Positions 10,179 through 20,918 of a stretch of 64,000 nt of DNA are shown here, in pieces (the first letter of the stretch is position 1; each line of letters begins with the position of its first letter). The stretch lies in the NCBI GenBank assembly GCA_039583875.1, contig CM077159.1:104307287-104371286 (forward strand). Direction: 5' to 3'. The DNA is from Platanthera guangdongensis (lineage: Eukaryota; Streptophyta; Magnoliopsida; Asparagales; Orchidaceae). The notes under the pieces are model-generated. The model made no database searches. It was not told the DNA's origin and was given only the letters and a program-made list of their open reading frames with translations. The position numbers and the translations under genes are program-made.

Positions 10179-11322
10179 CTGTCACCACGTCAGCTTGTTT
10201 AATGGCCTCCTGTTGGCCAAGATTATAGACCCTTGGTTGGGCCGGAGCATAGTGGGATGCGGTCGACTCCACCGCCATTCCCTTCTCTTCGTAGGTAGCT
10301 CCTGGCCTCCTTTCGGACTTAGGACGTCCGCTCCAACAATCACGGGCAAAGTGCCCCGTCTTGCCGCAAGTAAAACACGCACCCGGGGTCCGACCCGTAG
10401 TCGCCCCAGAAGCGCCAGAAGGAGCTGGACCCGAAGTCCTATGCTTCTTGAAAGCCCTCCGATAGCCAGACTTCGAAGTAGTCGGCACTTTAAACTCAGA
10501 CTTCTTTTCACCCAAGCTTTTCTTTGCCTGTACACTACTCATGTCCTTCTCCAAGGACCGGGCAGTATTGACCAAGGTTAAGAAACCCTGCGTCATCGGC
10601 CCCGACAGTAATAGTCTCAGCTCATCCCTCAGACCTTCGTAGAAGCGATTAGTCTTGCGCTCCTCATCCATGATGGTAGAGCTCGCATAACGACTCAACC
10701 GCGTAAACTCGTGGAGATATTCATCCACGCTTCGCTCACCCTGCACCAACCTCAGGAACTCATTCTCCATTGAAATCCTCTGAGTAGAAGGGAGGTATCT
10801 TGCTAAGAACAATTCCGAGAACTCTTCCATCGGAACGTCTATCAATTGTCTTCCTCTCAGATGATGCAGCTCCAAGCCTTCCCACCACATCCTTGCTTCA
10901 CCGTCCAACAGGAACGTAGCAATGGTGGTCATCTGCCACTCCTCCGTCTCCGTCGCTGTCATGACTCTCTTCACCCTAGAGAGCCAGTCTTCAGCCTGCG
11001 ATGGGGTTCCCAACCCCGAGAATAACGGAGGGTTAAAGCTCATTACATGCTTCAACTGCCTCTCAGTCGCCCTCCTTGGCACTATTGGTTCTACAACCAC
11101 TTGCTCCATCCTCCTCGGCTCCGCCTCTTGAAGAGGTACTTGCTCCATCACAGGAGCTGGCTGCTGCGCTTGCCTCCCAGGCTGCGCATTTATCACGGCT
11201 AGCACCGCTTCAGCCACCAATCTTATATTTTCAGCCGACAAAGGTGTTGCGGGAGCAACTTCTGGTGCACTACTTGCCTCAGAACCTCGGCGTTCTGACG
11301 GCCCAACACCACTTCTGGTCAC
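10179..11322 (-). CDS. gag: G2 gag (capsid-nucleocapsid), exon 1
   Basis: Gag packages element RNA into particles. The frame is open for 384 codons. The N-terminal part is Pro/Ala/Glu-rich. The retrotransposon gag core follows (FNPPLFSGLGTPSQAEDWL, WEGLELHHLRG, FLARYLPST, RLVQGERSVDEYLHEFTRL, FYEGLRDELRLLL), then a Lys/Arg-rich linker and one CCHC knuckle (CFTCGKTGHFARDC, about 10,334-10,380). It ends VVTGTV if unspliced, or continues into pol after intron removal. The start is unclear: the frame opens with GTG directly after an in-frame TAG, and the first ATG in frame is well inside. The ATG may have mutated to GTG, or the leader may also be spliced. The decayed gag of G4 is closely related. 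Confidence 0.9.
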
Positions 11323-11547
11323 CTATAGTGGTACAAAACACCGTTAAGCGACCAAATAACATTGCAAACAGCAATTATAGGAACACGCAGGTTCCTCAAA
11401 CACGAGTATTTTCATTCCTAAGTGGACATTCATGGGTTCTCTTTACTGTTATAACGATGACGCACACAATGTGCTCACCACCCCTTAAAAGAATTCGCCC
11501 ACGAATTCAATTCAAGCCCGACCAAAACCAGTAGTCTGATACCAAAT
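11323..11547 (-). other. G2 5' leader with primer-binding site
   Basis: TGGTATCAGA, in sense next to the LTR end (11,531-11,547), matches the first ten bases of the initiator Met-tRNA complement; pairing then drops. The leader also holds a near copy of the polypurine-tract region (11,479-11,515) and a short ATG-started frame of about 30 codons around 11,430. Confidence 0.8.
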
Positions 11548-13852
11548 TGTAACACCCCCTATCCGTCGCATAGCATATAGCAGTAGGTCCGGCCGGGCCC
11601 GACGCCATATACCACAGACAGACCGGGTGGTTACGTATGGAAACCATCCAACCAATCTCAACGTCCTACACAGAGCATTCTAGCGGAAGCAATATATAAG
11701 AGTTACAAATCAAGAACCCAGCACAAGCATGAATGTCCACTAAAACCAAAAGGAATGTCATTACAAAATACTCAAAAGTCGGCCTTAAGGCCTTACGAGA
11801 TGTTTCATTTGTCTATTACATGATTTACCAACCTCGGCACGCAGGCCGGCCATACATGAATAAAATAGAAAACATTTCCACTTGGGCCTTCGAGGGCCAG
11901 CTTCGCAAAAAGGGCTTTAGCCCGCTATTGACCGCTTGGTCCAGCTGCACCTGCAAGCAAACAAACCACCGCACGGTGGCAAACAAAGCAACGGTCAGCA
12001 ATGCTGACCAAATTATAACGATCCCGCCCCCAACTCGGGGCGGCGATGCTCCTTCCCTGCAGTTCATTAGCACAAGCGAGCAATGCATATAACCATAGCC
12101 ATCTCATCACAGACGTTGGCTCGTACGGCCACACGTCCCGTGCACTCAGGGCACATTCTCGGCGAACCGGTCGATGTCACGTCAATTAAAGCCATTAACA
12201 TTCCGGACTCACCACCGCCACTTAGACGGCCATTCCTATGAGCAATTCGTCTTCATGGTATTGGTCACGTCAATTTAAGCCATTGACCACCGAAGACTCA
12301 CATCTATGCCAACGGCGAGTGCCATGTAACTTTAGGTCTCTCTAACCCGAACGACATAAAGCGGGTACGGCTCCATCTAACCCGTGCTCACATCGCAACG
12401 GCAATTTAAGCCATTTGTGCGGGTCAAACTTTCACCGAGTCCCATTCTACCGCAAGACACATAACCCCGTTATGTTCATGTTGGCACTCAGGCCACCAAG
12501 TTGGCAAGACCTCGTGTCCGCCCAGTTTTCCGGGTGCACCTTTGGGTTAGTCCCCAAGGCTCCCTGCTGCAATCTACCGCGTAGAAAACCCGAAAACACC
12601 AAATAGCACGGAGTCTTCTCCGGCCTTATGCAATGCAACATCACCGATCCGAACTAACATGTCCGGGTAGGCTTCAACCACAATGCCTATGTCCGTTCTC
12701 GCATACGGACGCTAAACAACGGGGACTTTACATATCTACCCGAAGGAATGCCTCCAACTCTTCGCAAACTCGCGAGAGAGGGCTTCCTATGCTAAGAAAG
12801 AAAGCTATCAAGCTCACAAGTGAGGATCGTTACCCTTGCGTTCCTCTTTGGCGCCATCGAAATGTAATCGGATAGAAATCACCGCGCTTGCGTTGCCTCC
12901 GTGGATCCGGAGTCGGCTTGCGATTCGGAGCTCCGAAGCTCCTCCAATGGCGGATCTAGTTCCTCTTCCTCTAGCCTTGGCTCTTCTTTCTCCAAGGGTT
13001 TGGAGAGAGATCAAGTGATGAAAAGTGTGGATTTTTCTAAGTCAAACCCGTGTATATCCTCCCAGGAACCATCCCCAGCCGTCGGATCTCAACCTAAGAA
13101 AACGAGCGGCTTTGATTCGGGGCTGAAATGCCCAATCTGGGCCGAACACGGCTTGGCACACGCCCGTGTCCAGGGCCGTGTGCCGCATTCGCCGTCAAAA
13201 TCGAATCTTCTGAACACGCACACGGGTATCGAACACGCCCGTGTTCGAGCTGACACGCCCGTGTTCCAGCTGACACGGCCGTGTAGCCGGCCGTGTACCC
13301 ATGATTTTTCCCCCGTTTCCAACCCGAGCACTGCACGGGTTCTAGGACACGCCCGTGTCCTTGCCCGTGTCACATTGACACGCCTGGGCCCCCAGGCCGT
13401 GTACACGGGACATTTCGTCGAGGGGAGAACGACGACTGGATGACACGGCCTTGGACACGCCCGTGTCCTAGGCCGTGTGCCTTGTCTCGACGACCGTCGA
13501 GTGAATCTCGACGATTTCAGCTTGACGCTCGTCGACACGGGTCGACACGCCCGACGACACGCCCGTGTCACGGGCCGTGTGCCCATTCTCGACGACTCGT
13601 CGAGAATAACTCGACGATTTCACGGCTAAGTGTCGACACGGGTCGACACGCCCTGCGACACGCCCGTGTCGCAGGCTGTGTGCCCATTCTCGACGAATCG
13701 TCGAGAATAACTCGACGACTTCGCGACTAAGTGTCGACACACGCTTGACACGCCCTGGGACACGCCCGTGTCCCAGGCCGTGTGCCTTCAGCCAGAAACC
13801 AAAACTGGCCCAAAACGTCCCCCTTTGCTCCTTTGAGTTTCGGGGCGTTACA
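11548..13852 (-). repeat. G2 5' LTR
   Basis: 2,305 bp, almost identical to 4,352-6,657. Differences seen are one missing G in the GGCCGGGG run, and single substitutions near 12,040, 12,417, 12,797, 13,570, 13,677 and 13,726. It contains the same dyad array at 13,140-13,785 and drives the element leftward. Confidence 0.97.
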
Positions 13853-15050
13853 TGGAGAATGTAGGTATGGATGGATGAGGTGTTGGTAAGGTGGATATGG
13901 AGGACAGGGGAATTGATATGGATGGAGTGAATGTTGGTTGGTCAATGATCTGGTGTAGGAGATCCTGGAAAGAAGTGGAGGAGGAAGGTAAATCAGGAGG
14001 AGAGGATGGGGAATCATCCATAAAGGAATCATCCAGTAGGGTGAAGGATGGAATAGAGGGTGAGGAGGTGATATCTGGTGGAGGGTAGGAGAACAGAGGG
14101 TGGAAGTGTTCTTCTGGTGTAGAAAGAACAGGGACTGGAGATGGAGCTGATGTTGGAGATGGGCTAGAGATGGTGATGGTGGATGGAGCTGGAATGGTGG
14201 ATGGTAGGGCCAGGGATGGAATGGGAGGAGGAGTAGGAGCAACAGCAGCAGCCAGGTCATCTGCAGGAGCAGAGACCTGTGGGGGACTGACTCTTTGAGT
14301 CCTGGTGCCTGAAGGAGCACTGGAGGAGGGCCTGCTAGGCTTGCTTATTTGCCTGTCCCACTTTCCAAAGAGGGCACAGGTTAGTCTCTTGGAGGCATTG
14401 ATGTGAACTCCAGACGAGACCAGCAAGGCAGGGCACCTGGTCTGCAGAAAAACTCCAATAATTCTACCAAAATTAACAAAACTCTTGTTTATTTTCTTTT
14501 TGATTAGGTCAAAGAAGACCTCTCCCCAGTTCAGAGTTTTCTTATCCACAAGAGCTCCCATGAGACAGAGCTGATATCTGGATATTGTATCATGGGCTAA
14601 GTGCTTTGCCAGGAGCACTTTTCCTACCACATCTGCCAGGAACCTATATTCAATAGACAGATTCCTCTTGAAGAGCTTGCTAGGGTTTCCCTCTGGATGA
14701 CCCATCCTGGCAAGCAGGTCAGAATACCCTTCTCCAGATAACTCAGCAGATTCTTCTCCATTTCTCAACTCAAAAACCTCTAAAAGAATGGTTGGGGTCA
14801 AGGGTACCTGATTTCCAGCAATTAACCCAACTATAGTGCTGTTATCTTGATTATGGGCAGTATAAACCCATTCTTTGATTTCATCAGAAGCCAACTTGAT
14901 CCTGGTGGTCATGAGGGCAGTCAGATTCTGATCCTGGAATAAACCCAGTATGTCTTGAAAGATCTGATCAGTGGTGCTGAAAGATTCTATATCAATATCA
15001 AAACCTGCATCAAACTTCATTGCAGCTAGGACAGCAACTGACACGGCCAT
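13853..15050 (-). pseudogene. S1 ORF3, N-terminal part (extra ORF after pol)
   Basis: Begins at an ATG in strong plant context (TACAATGGCC: A at -3, G at +4) and runs until G2 interrupts it; the frame resumes at 4,346. Residues about 1-230 look globular (EVFELRNGEES, NLSIEYRFLADVVGKVLLAKH, YQLCLMGALVDKKTLNWGEVFFDLI) and resemble, from memory, the plant transposon protein domain found in extra ORFs of SIRE elements. After about residue 240 it is a Pro/Ser/Thr-rich linker. The N-terminus (MAVSVAVLAAMKF) is only mildly hydrophobic and not a convincing signal peptide. Function unknown. The region upstream looks like a dedicated promoter. Confidence 0.85.
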
Positions 15051-15054
15051 TGTA

Positions 15055-15470
15055 CCTGCAAAAACTCAACAAACAAAACGACCAAGCGTAGAACTGTTTG
15101 GAGGGAAAGAAAATTCTTGCAGAGAAATCGAAAGCGCAAAAGTGAACGACGGCGAAAAATGAGTTTTATATTAGGGTTCGACGCAGAAATGGAAAGATCG
15201 TTGAACTCAGTTCGACGATCGAGGCTCCTAAAGGAATCTGCAGAGACCTCAACATCGTCAATCTCCGTTCGACGATATTGGAAAGCGTCGAGCTTCGTTC
15301 GACGATCGTTCAGTGAACATAATCGTCGAGCACCGTTCGACGATCGTTGACCGGAAGAGATAGTTCATACTATCTGAGAGGCGCTGAACTCAGTTCGACG
15401 ATTTTTGGAAATCGTCGATCTCCGTTCGACGATCTTAGGGCAAATCGTCGAGCGCAGTTCAGAGATCAGA
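15055..15470 (-). promoter_or_regulatory. S1 internal promoter candidate for ORF3 (dyad array + TATA)
   Basis: Between the RNase H stop (15,547) and the ORF3 ATG (15,050) lies an array of TTCGACGAT and ATCGTCGA half sites (15,184-15,470), the same core as in the S1 LTR. Downstream in sense comes a clean TATAAAA box (15,164-15,170, context CCCTAATATAAAACTC), about 115 bp before the ATG, then a C/T-rich leader (CTTTCGATTTCTCTGC). The layout of array, TATA box, short leader and strong ATG copies that of the LTR promoter. Transcription from here is inferred, not shown. Confidence 0.6.
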
Positions 15471-15546
15471 AAAATTCTAGACACTAAGAAAAATCAGAAT
15501 GTTTGCCTAGTATTGGTCAATTTTTAATCTTTCAAAATCTTGGATA

Positions 15547-16940
15547 TTATTTAAGACTTCCTCCATCTAACATTCCTAACTGATTTAGGAAGAAGGTGTG
15601 TTTCTTTTCATCCAAAGGCTTGGTGAAAATATCTCCCCTTTGTAAATCAGTTGGGATATATTGTAATTCAATTTTATTCTTTTCAACATTATCCCTTAAG
15701 AAGTGATGTCTAATCTCTATGTGTTTTGTCCTACTATGGAGGACTGGATTTTGAGCTATGGAAATAGCACTTGTATTGTCACAAAAGATTTTAGACTTCT
15801 CTAAGTTGTAACCATAGTCTAGGAGTTGATTTTGAATCCACAAGATTTGTGACAACAACTGCCTGCAGCCATATATTCAGCTTCAGCAGTTGAAGTTGAC
15901 ACAGATGTTTGTTTCTTACAAAACCAAGAGACAAGTCTGTCACCAAGGAACTGACAAGTTCCACTGGTGCTTTTCCTGTCAATTCTGCATCCAGCATAAT
16001 CAGCATCAGAGAATCCAGTTAACTCAAATGCTGAATCTTTTGGATACCAGAGACCTAGATTTGGACAACTTTTAACATACCTGAGAATCCTCTTTACTAA
16101 AGTGAGGTGTGACTCTCTAGGGCTTACTTGGAACCTAGCACATATACATGTAGCAAACATTATATCTGGTCTACTAGCTGTAAGATATAATAAAGAGCCA
16201 ATCATTGCTCTATATGTTGTCTGATCAACAGGTTTCCCATGTTCATCAGCATCCAATACAGCATTGGTAGGCATGGGTGTTTTCATACAAGATGCCTCAG
16301 ACATACCAAATTTCTTAACCAATTCATTTGCATATTTGGTTTGAGAAATAAAGATGCCTTCAGCATGTTGCTTGACTTGCAATCCTAGGAAGAAGGATAG
16401 CTCACCCATGCTACTCATCTCAAATTTAGAATGCATCAGGTTAGAAAACCTTCTGCACAATTTTGAGTCAGTAGAACCAAAAATGATATCGTCTACATAA
16501 ATTTGTACTAGTAGGGTATGGGACTTATGGGTTCTAATAAAAAGAGTTTGGTCTACTCTACCCCTTATAAAACCATTTTCCAAAAGAAAGCATGCTAAGG
16601 TCTCATACCATGCTCTAGGAGCTTGCTTGAGACGATATAATGCTTTGTTCAGTCTAAAAACATAATCAGGATAAGTTGGAGAGATAAAACCTGGAGGTTG
16701 TCTGACATAAACTTCCTCTTTGATGTCTCCATTTAAGAAAGCACTTTTGACATCCATCTGATATACTTTGAAGCCTTTGTGAGCTGCATAAGCTAGAAAT
16801 ATTCTGATGGCTTCCAATCTTGCAATAGGTGCAAAGGTCTGGTCGTAGTCAATTCCTTCTTCTTGAGAATATCCCTGAGCAACTAGTCTTGCCTTGTTCC
16901 TTATAATTACTCCTTGATCATCCAGTTTGTTTCTGAATAC
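15547..16940 (-). pseudogene. pol: S1 pol, RT and RNase H
   Basis: Copia RT begins just after a nonsense codon (TGG to TGA at the conserved W following GTK, about 16,938). It continues open from 16,817 with [21 protein letters not shown] and the intact catalytic [10 protein letters not shown] at about 16,490. RNase H follows ([18 protein letters not shown]). A frameshift near 15,850 splits the end, after which the C-terminus is readable (SKIFCDNTSAISIAQN, HFLRDNVEKNKIELQYIPT, DIFTKPL). The catalytic residues are kept, so decay is limited to a few lesions. Confidence 0.92.
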
Positions 16941-18725
16941 TCATTTTGTTCCAACAATGGAATGATCCTTAGGCTTTGGCACTAGTTCCCATACTTTGTT
17001 CCTCTCAAATTGATGCAACTCCTCTTGCATTGCAATGATCCAGTGTGGATCTTGCTCTGCATCTTGAATGGACTGAGGTTCAATTTGAGATAGGAAGCAG
17101 GTGTGCAACAGGTTTTGGTTGACCTGATTTCTGGTTTGCACACCAGCTGAGATTTCTCCAATTATTTGGGAAATTGGATGGTCTCTTGATGTTACTAAAT
17201 CAACAGGGGGTGTTGATTGTTCACCAACCTGTGTTGTTGTTTCCTCTTGTGGTACAACAACTGGCTCTTCAAGTTGTGCTTCAATGTGTTGAGCATTCCC
17301 TTCATCTTCACTGCTTTCATCCTCTTGAGTAACCTGTAACCTGTTCAAGTCTTCAACTAGAGAATGTTCCTGCAAAGGTTCTATGGTAGAAGAAATCTTC
17401 TCCTTGAAAGACATGTTAGTTTCATCAAATGAAATGTGAACAGATTCCTCAATTTTCAAAGATGATTTATTATAGACCCTATAGGCCTTGCTGATCATGG
17501 AGTATCCCAGAAACACTCCTTCATCAGCTTTGGCTTGAAATTTTGCTAGATATTTCTTGTCATTATTATGAATATAGCAAATACAACCAAATACTCTAAA
17601 ATAGTCAACTTTAGGTTTCTTCCCTTTGAGTAATTCATAGGGAGTCTTTCCCTTTAGTTTATGTATCAGACTTCTGTTCAGCACATAGTTGGAGGTGTTC
17701 ACTGCCTCTGCCCAAAAGGATAGAGGTAGATGAGCATCTGACAACAATGTGGTGGCAGATTCAATAAGGGTTCTATTTTTCCTTTCAGCTACCCCATTTT
17801 GTTGAGGAGTTCTAGGAGCTGAGAAAGTATGCCTGATCCCTTCACTCTGACAGAACTCTTGCATAAGAAGAGAATCAAACTCTGTCCCATGATCACTTCT
17901 GATCAGGGCAATGTGAGTATTGAACTCAATTGTATACATTTGAGAAACTCTGTCAGACACTTAAAGTTATCAGACTTCTTCCTTAGAAAGAACACCCAAG
18001 TGAATCTAGAGAAGTCATCTACAACTACTAAAGTGTAGGATTTCCCTCCTAGGCTTTGTACTGTGATGGGTCCAAAAAGATCCATGTGTAACAGATACAA
18101 TATCCTAGGTGAATCACTCTTATTAAGTGACTTAAAACTGTTTTTAGTTTGCTTGCCTAATTGACAAGCCCTGCAGAGTCCTTCCTTCTTGTAGGGGCCA
18201 GAAGGTAGTCCTCTAACAAGGTTGTCCTTGGATAGCCTAGCAATAGTTCTAAGGTTTAGGTGTCCTAATCTCTTATGCCATAAAACATTTGGTCTACAGA
18301 CAGAGTTAAACAAGCAGATATCTACATCAGTTGAAAGAAAATCTACTAGATAGATGTTACCTTTCCTTTTACCTGTCAACATAGTTGTGTTGTCCTCTGA
18401 CTTGATTTTGCATAAGGCTTTGCTGAAGGTCACCTGGTAGCCTTCATCACACAGCTGACTGATGCTAATTAGGTTGTGCTTCAGTCCTTCTACATAAGCT
18501 ACCTTCTTGAAAGTTACTGAACCAATCTGGACTGTACCATATCCTTTAGTCTGTCCAAAGTTTGAATCACCAAAGATAACTTTGGGTCCAAGTTTGGCTC
18601 TGAAGGATGTGAGGTTGTCCTTGTTCCTTGTCATGTGCTTAGAGCACCCACTATCCAAATACCATTGCTGATTAGATGTTGGATAGGTCTTCACCTGCAC
18701 ATGAGACGATTCATTTGTTTTTGAC
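16941..18725 (-). pseudogene. pol: S1 pol, protease and integrase
   Basis: The protease motif is WYLDSGCSKHMT at about 18,630-18,670. The integrase zinc finger follows (LWHKRLGHLNL ... CRACQLGKQ), then the D-D-E core: HMDLFGPIT, then RSDHGTEF, then NGVAERKNRTLIES. A frameshift near 17,930-17,960 separates the first Asp from the rest. The C-terminal region (VFLGYSMISKAYRVYN) and an acidic linker lead to the RT. Another frameshift, in an A run near 18,715, separates the protease from the Gag frame upstream. Confidence 0.92.
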
Positions 18726-19151
18726 CCAGTTTACCTTGGGCCTAGGTTGATAACCTTTAAATTCAGAAATGAAAGACATCCCTGGTTGACTCTTATATCC
18801 TTCAGGATGATATCTCCTTGGAGGTAAAATCCATTCAGTATAAGGGTTAAAGATTTGGGATGAAGAACCCTTAGGATTCAATTTTGATTTGCCTTTGAAA
18901 ACTTTTCCAGAGCTCTGACCTCTATTCGACGATCTTGGAGCTGCGTTCGACGATCTTGGGTCAGATCGTCGAGCTCCGTTCGACGGTCGACTAGGGCTGA
19001 GGTCAGGTATATGAGATCGTCGACCTGCGTTCGACGACTTTGGCTGAGATCGTCGATCAGCGTTCGACGATTTTTCCTGAGATCGTCGAGCTGCGTTCGG
19101 CGATCGTCGATCTTCATTCGGCGATCGTCGATCTACGTTTGACGATTTCTA
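18716..19151 (-). pseudogene. S1 Gag-protease spacer with in-frame dyad array
   Basis: After the TAG at 19,149-19,151 the Gag frame stays open to about 18,716. Positions 18,905-19,146 consist of the TCGTCGA...TCGACGA dyad, here translated as repeats of the type SSNADRRSQ and SSNAARRS. The rest (GKVFKGKSKLNPKGSS, EWILPPRRYHPEGYKS) is basic. A DNA palindrome that is also regulatory-like in the LTR thus appears as Arg/Ser-rich peptide repeats in the polyprotein. Whether peptide or DNA symmetry is the selected property is unknown. Confidence 0.7.
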
Positions 19152-20786
19152 TTGGGACTTAGTTTTCTGAGGCAGATCAGAATTTTTCCTGGCAACCTCT
19201 ACAACTCCCTTTCCCTTGTCAGAAATGAATTTGATGGGAGTTGTTAGGACTATAGGTTGGCTGGATGAAGCACCCAAGCCCAGTGTACTGTTAAATCTAG
19301 AGTTCACTGTGCTTGTGATGTCCATCAGCTTGATGCTTCTCCCATTAAGGGATTCTTCAAGCTTCTTGGCCTCAGAGAGCTCACTTTTCAGTGAAGCTAT
19401 CTGTTCCCTACAGCACTCCAACTCCTGAGAGAGTTTGAGGTTTTCTGACTTTAGAGCATTGTGTTCAGATAATTGATTTCTGAGAGAGATAATCTCTTTC
19501 TCAGACTTTAGCAGGTCTAAACACAGTGCTTTAAATTCAGATTTGAAATCTTCTGAACTAAAATCAAAGGAACCAATTACCTGATCTTCTTCAGGTTGAG
19601 TCTCTGAGTCTGACTCTGACTCTTCTTCCTCTGAATTGTGCTGTGAGGCATTGATTGCCATCATGCAGAACTCCTTTTCTTCTGCATCATCCTCATCATC
19701 ACTAGAGCTGTATGAGACTTCTGACTCCTCTTCAGTCTCACTCCAGGATTCAGCAACAAACCCTTTTCTTGTATGCTTATTTTTGCTTGAGGAAGGTTTG
19801 CCATTTCCATTCCTTTTGGAGTCTTTCTCCTTTCTTCTTTCTTTTCTGTCCCTTCTGTCCTTGTTCTTGTTCTCTGGACAGTCAGGAACTATGTGCCCTG
19901 GTTTCCTGCAACCAAAGCAAATAATGTCTTTATTATTACCAATGGACTTGTCATACCTTGGCTTATCCTGCTCCTTGTATGATCTTCTTCTGAAGTCCTT
20001 TCTGGCCATCTTGTAGAATCTTTTGGCCAACAAGCTGAGTAGTTCATCATTGCCTGTGGCTTTATCTTCAGGCAGATCCTCAGTTGCCTTGAAGGCTATG
20101 GTCTTCTCTTTCCTTGTGGCTGGTGAAGCAGCCTTCTGTTCTTCCTCTCTATTCTTGATGAGTAGCTCATAAGATTTGAGCTTACCCAATAGAGCTTCAG
20201 TGGTAATCTCATTCAGACTTCTGGCATCTTTAATTGGCCAGATTCTTGAATCCCAAGTGCTGGGGAAGCACATTAGGATCTTGTCATTGAGTTCAGTTAG
20301 AGAGATTTCTTTGTCCAATGTCCTTAGTTCACTGACAATTAGACTTAGTCTGTTGTACATGTCTCCCACTGACTCAGTCTCTCCCTTCTTGAAATTCTCA
20401 TATTGGGAGATGAGATGGGATCTTCTGTCCTTTCTCTCATCAGCTGAGCCTGAGACTATTTCTGAGAGCTTGTCCCAAATTTCCTTGGCTGAATTGCATT
20501 CAGCTACCTTTTGAAATATGTCATCTGACATTGTCTGGGCTAGGATGTTCATAGCCTTAGCATCAGCTACCTTCCATCTCTTGATGTCAGCATCTGTTCC
20601 TGATGGAGGTGGACACAGCATTTGTGCTTGTGCTCTCTGGGGGTCTTGGACACACTGTCAAAACAGAATTAAAGATATCTTCGTCAATAAATTCATGTAA
20701 AGTCTGATCCTTGCCTTCCAAAGTGCAAACTTGGAAAGATTGCACACTGGAGGTCTGGTGCTAGCATAATCTTTGTTTTGGGCCAT
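19149..20786 (-). pseudogene. gag: S1 gag (copia type)
   Basis: A likely start ATG at 20,786 gives MAQNKDYASTRPPVCN, then a frameshift near 20,660 leads into the long frame (490 codons from the internal Met at 20,621). Visible are the copia gag core (IFQKVAECNSAKEIWDKL, YENFKKGETESVGDMYNRLSL, LNDKILMCFPSTWD), a CCHC knuckle (CFGCRKPGHIVPDC), a Lys/Arg-rich stretch, an acidic segment, and a coiled-coil-like region (LSQELECCREQIASLKSEL). It ends with TAG at 19,149. The product would be the particle capsid and RNA chaperone. Confidence 0.9.
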
Positions 20787-20901
20787 GATTTGTGCAAACA
20801 AAATCTAATAATACACTACAAAAGAAAAACAATCTAGTTTGGGATCTTTGGGTTCAGGTGTTAGCCTGTACAACCACCAAGGTGTGGTATGTTTAACCAA
20901 C

Positions 20902-20918
20902 CTCGCTCTGATACCAAT
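20902..20918 (-). other. S1 primer-binding site
   Basis: In sense, ATTGGTATCAGAGCGAG follows the 5' LTR end CACTTTCA. TGGTATCAGAGC is the complement of the 3' end of plant initiator Met-tRNA. Confidence 0.95.

Larger units (their letters stand above)
4352..13852 (-). mobile_element. G2: young Ty3/gypsy chromovirus inserted in S1 ORF3
   Basis: 9,501-bp element with near-identical 2.3-kb LTRs (TGTAACACC...GGCGTTACA on the plus strand), a perfect target duplication, primer site, polypurine tract, an open gag frame and a pol ORF of 1,113 codons. Domain order PR-RT-RNase H-INT with a chromodomain-like C-terminus places it among chromoviruses, probably near Tekay/Del. Comparing the LTRs I find one 1-bp indel and about six substitutions, so insertion is very recent; at 1.3e-8 substitutions per site per year this is of the order of 0.1 million years. 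The only clear lesion in pol is a one-base frameshift in the protease near 10,026. Confidence 0.97.

Noticed and set aside
13727..14320. Pro/Leu-rich frame of 197 codons across the G2 LTR and S1 ORF3 border
   Set aside because: An alternative frame of the Pro/Ser-rich linker of ORF3 running into the LTR; not a separate gene.
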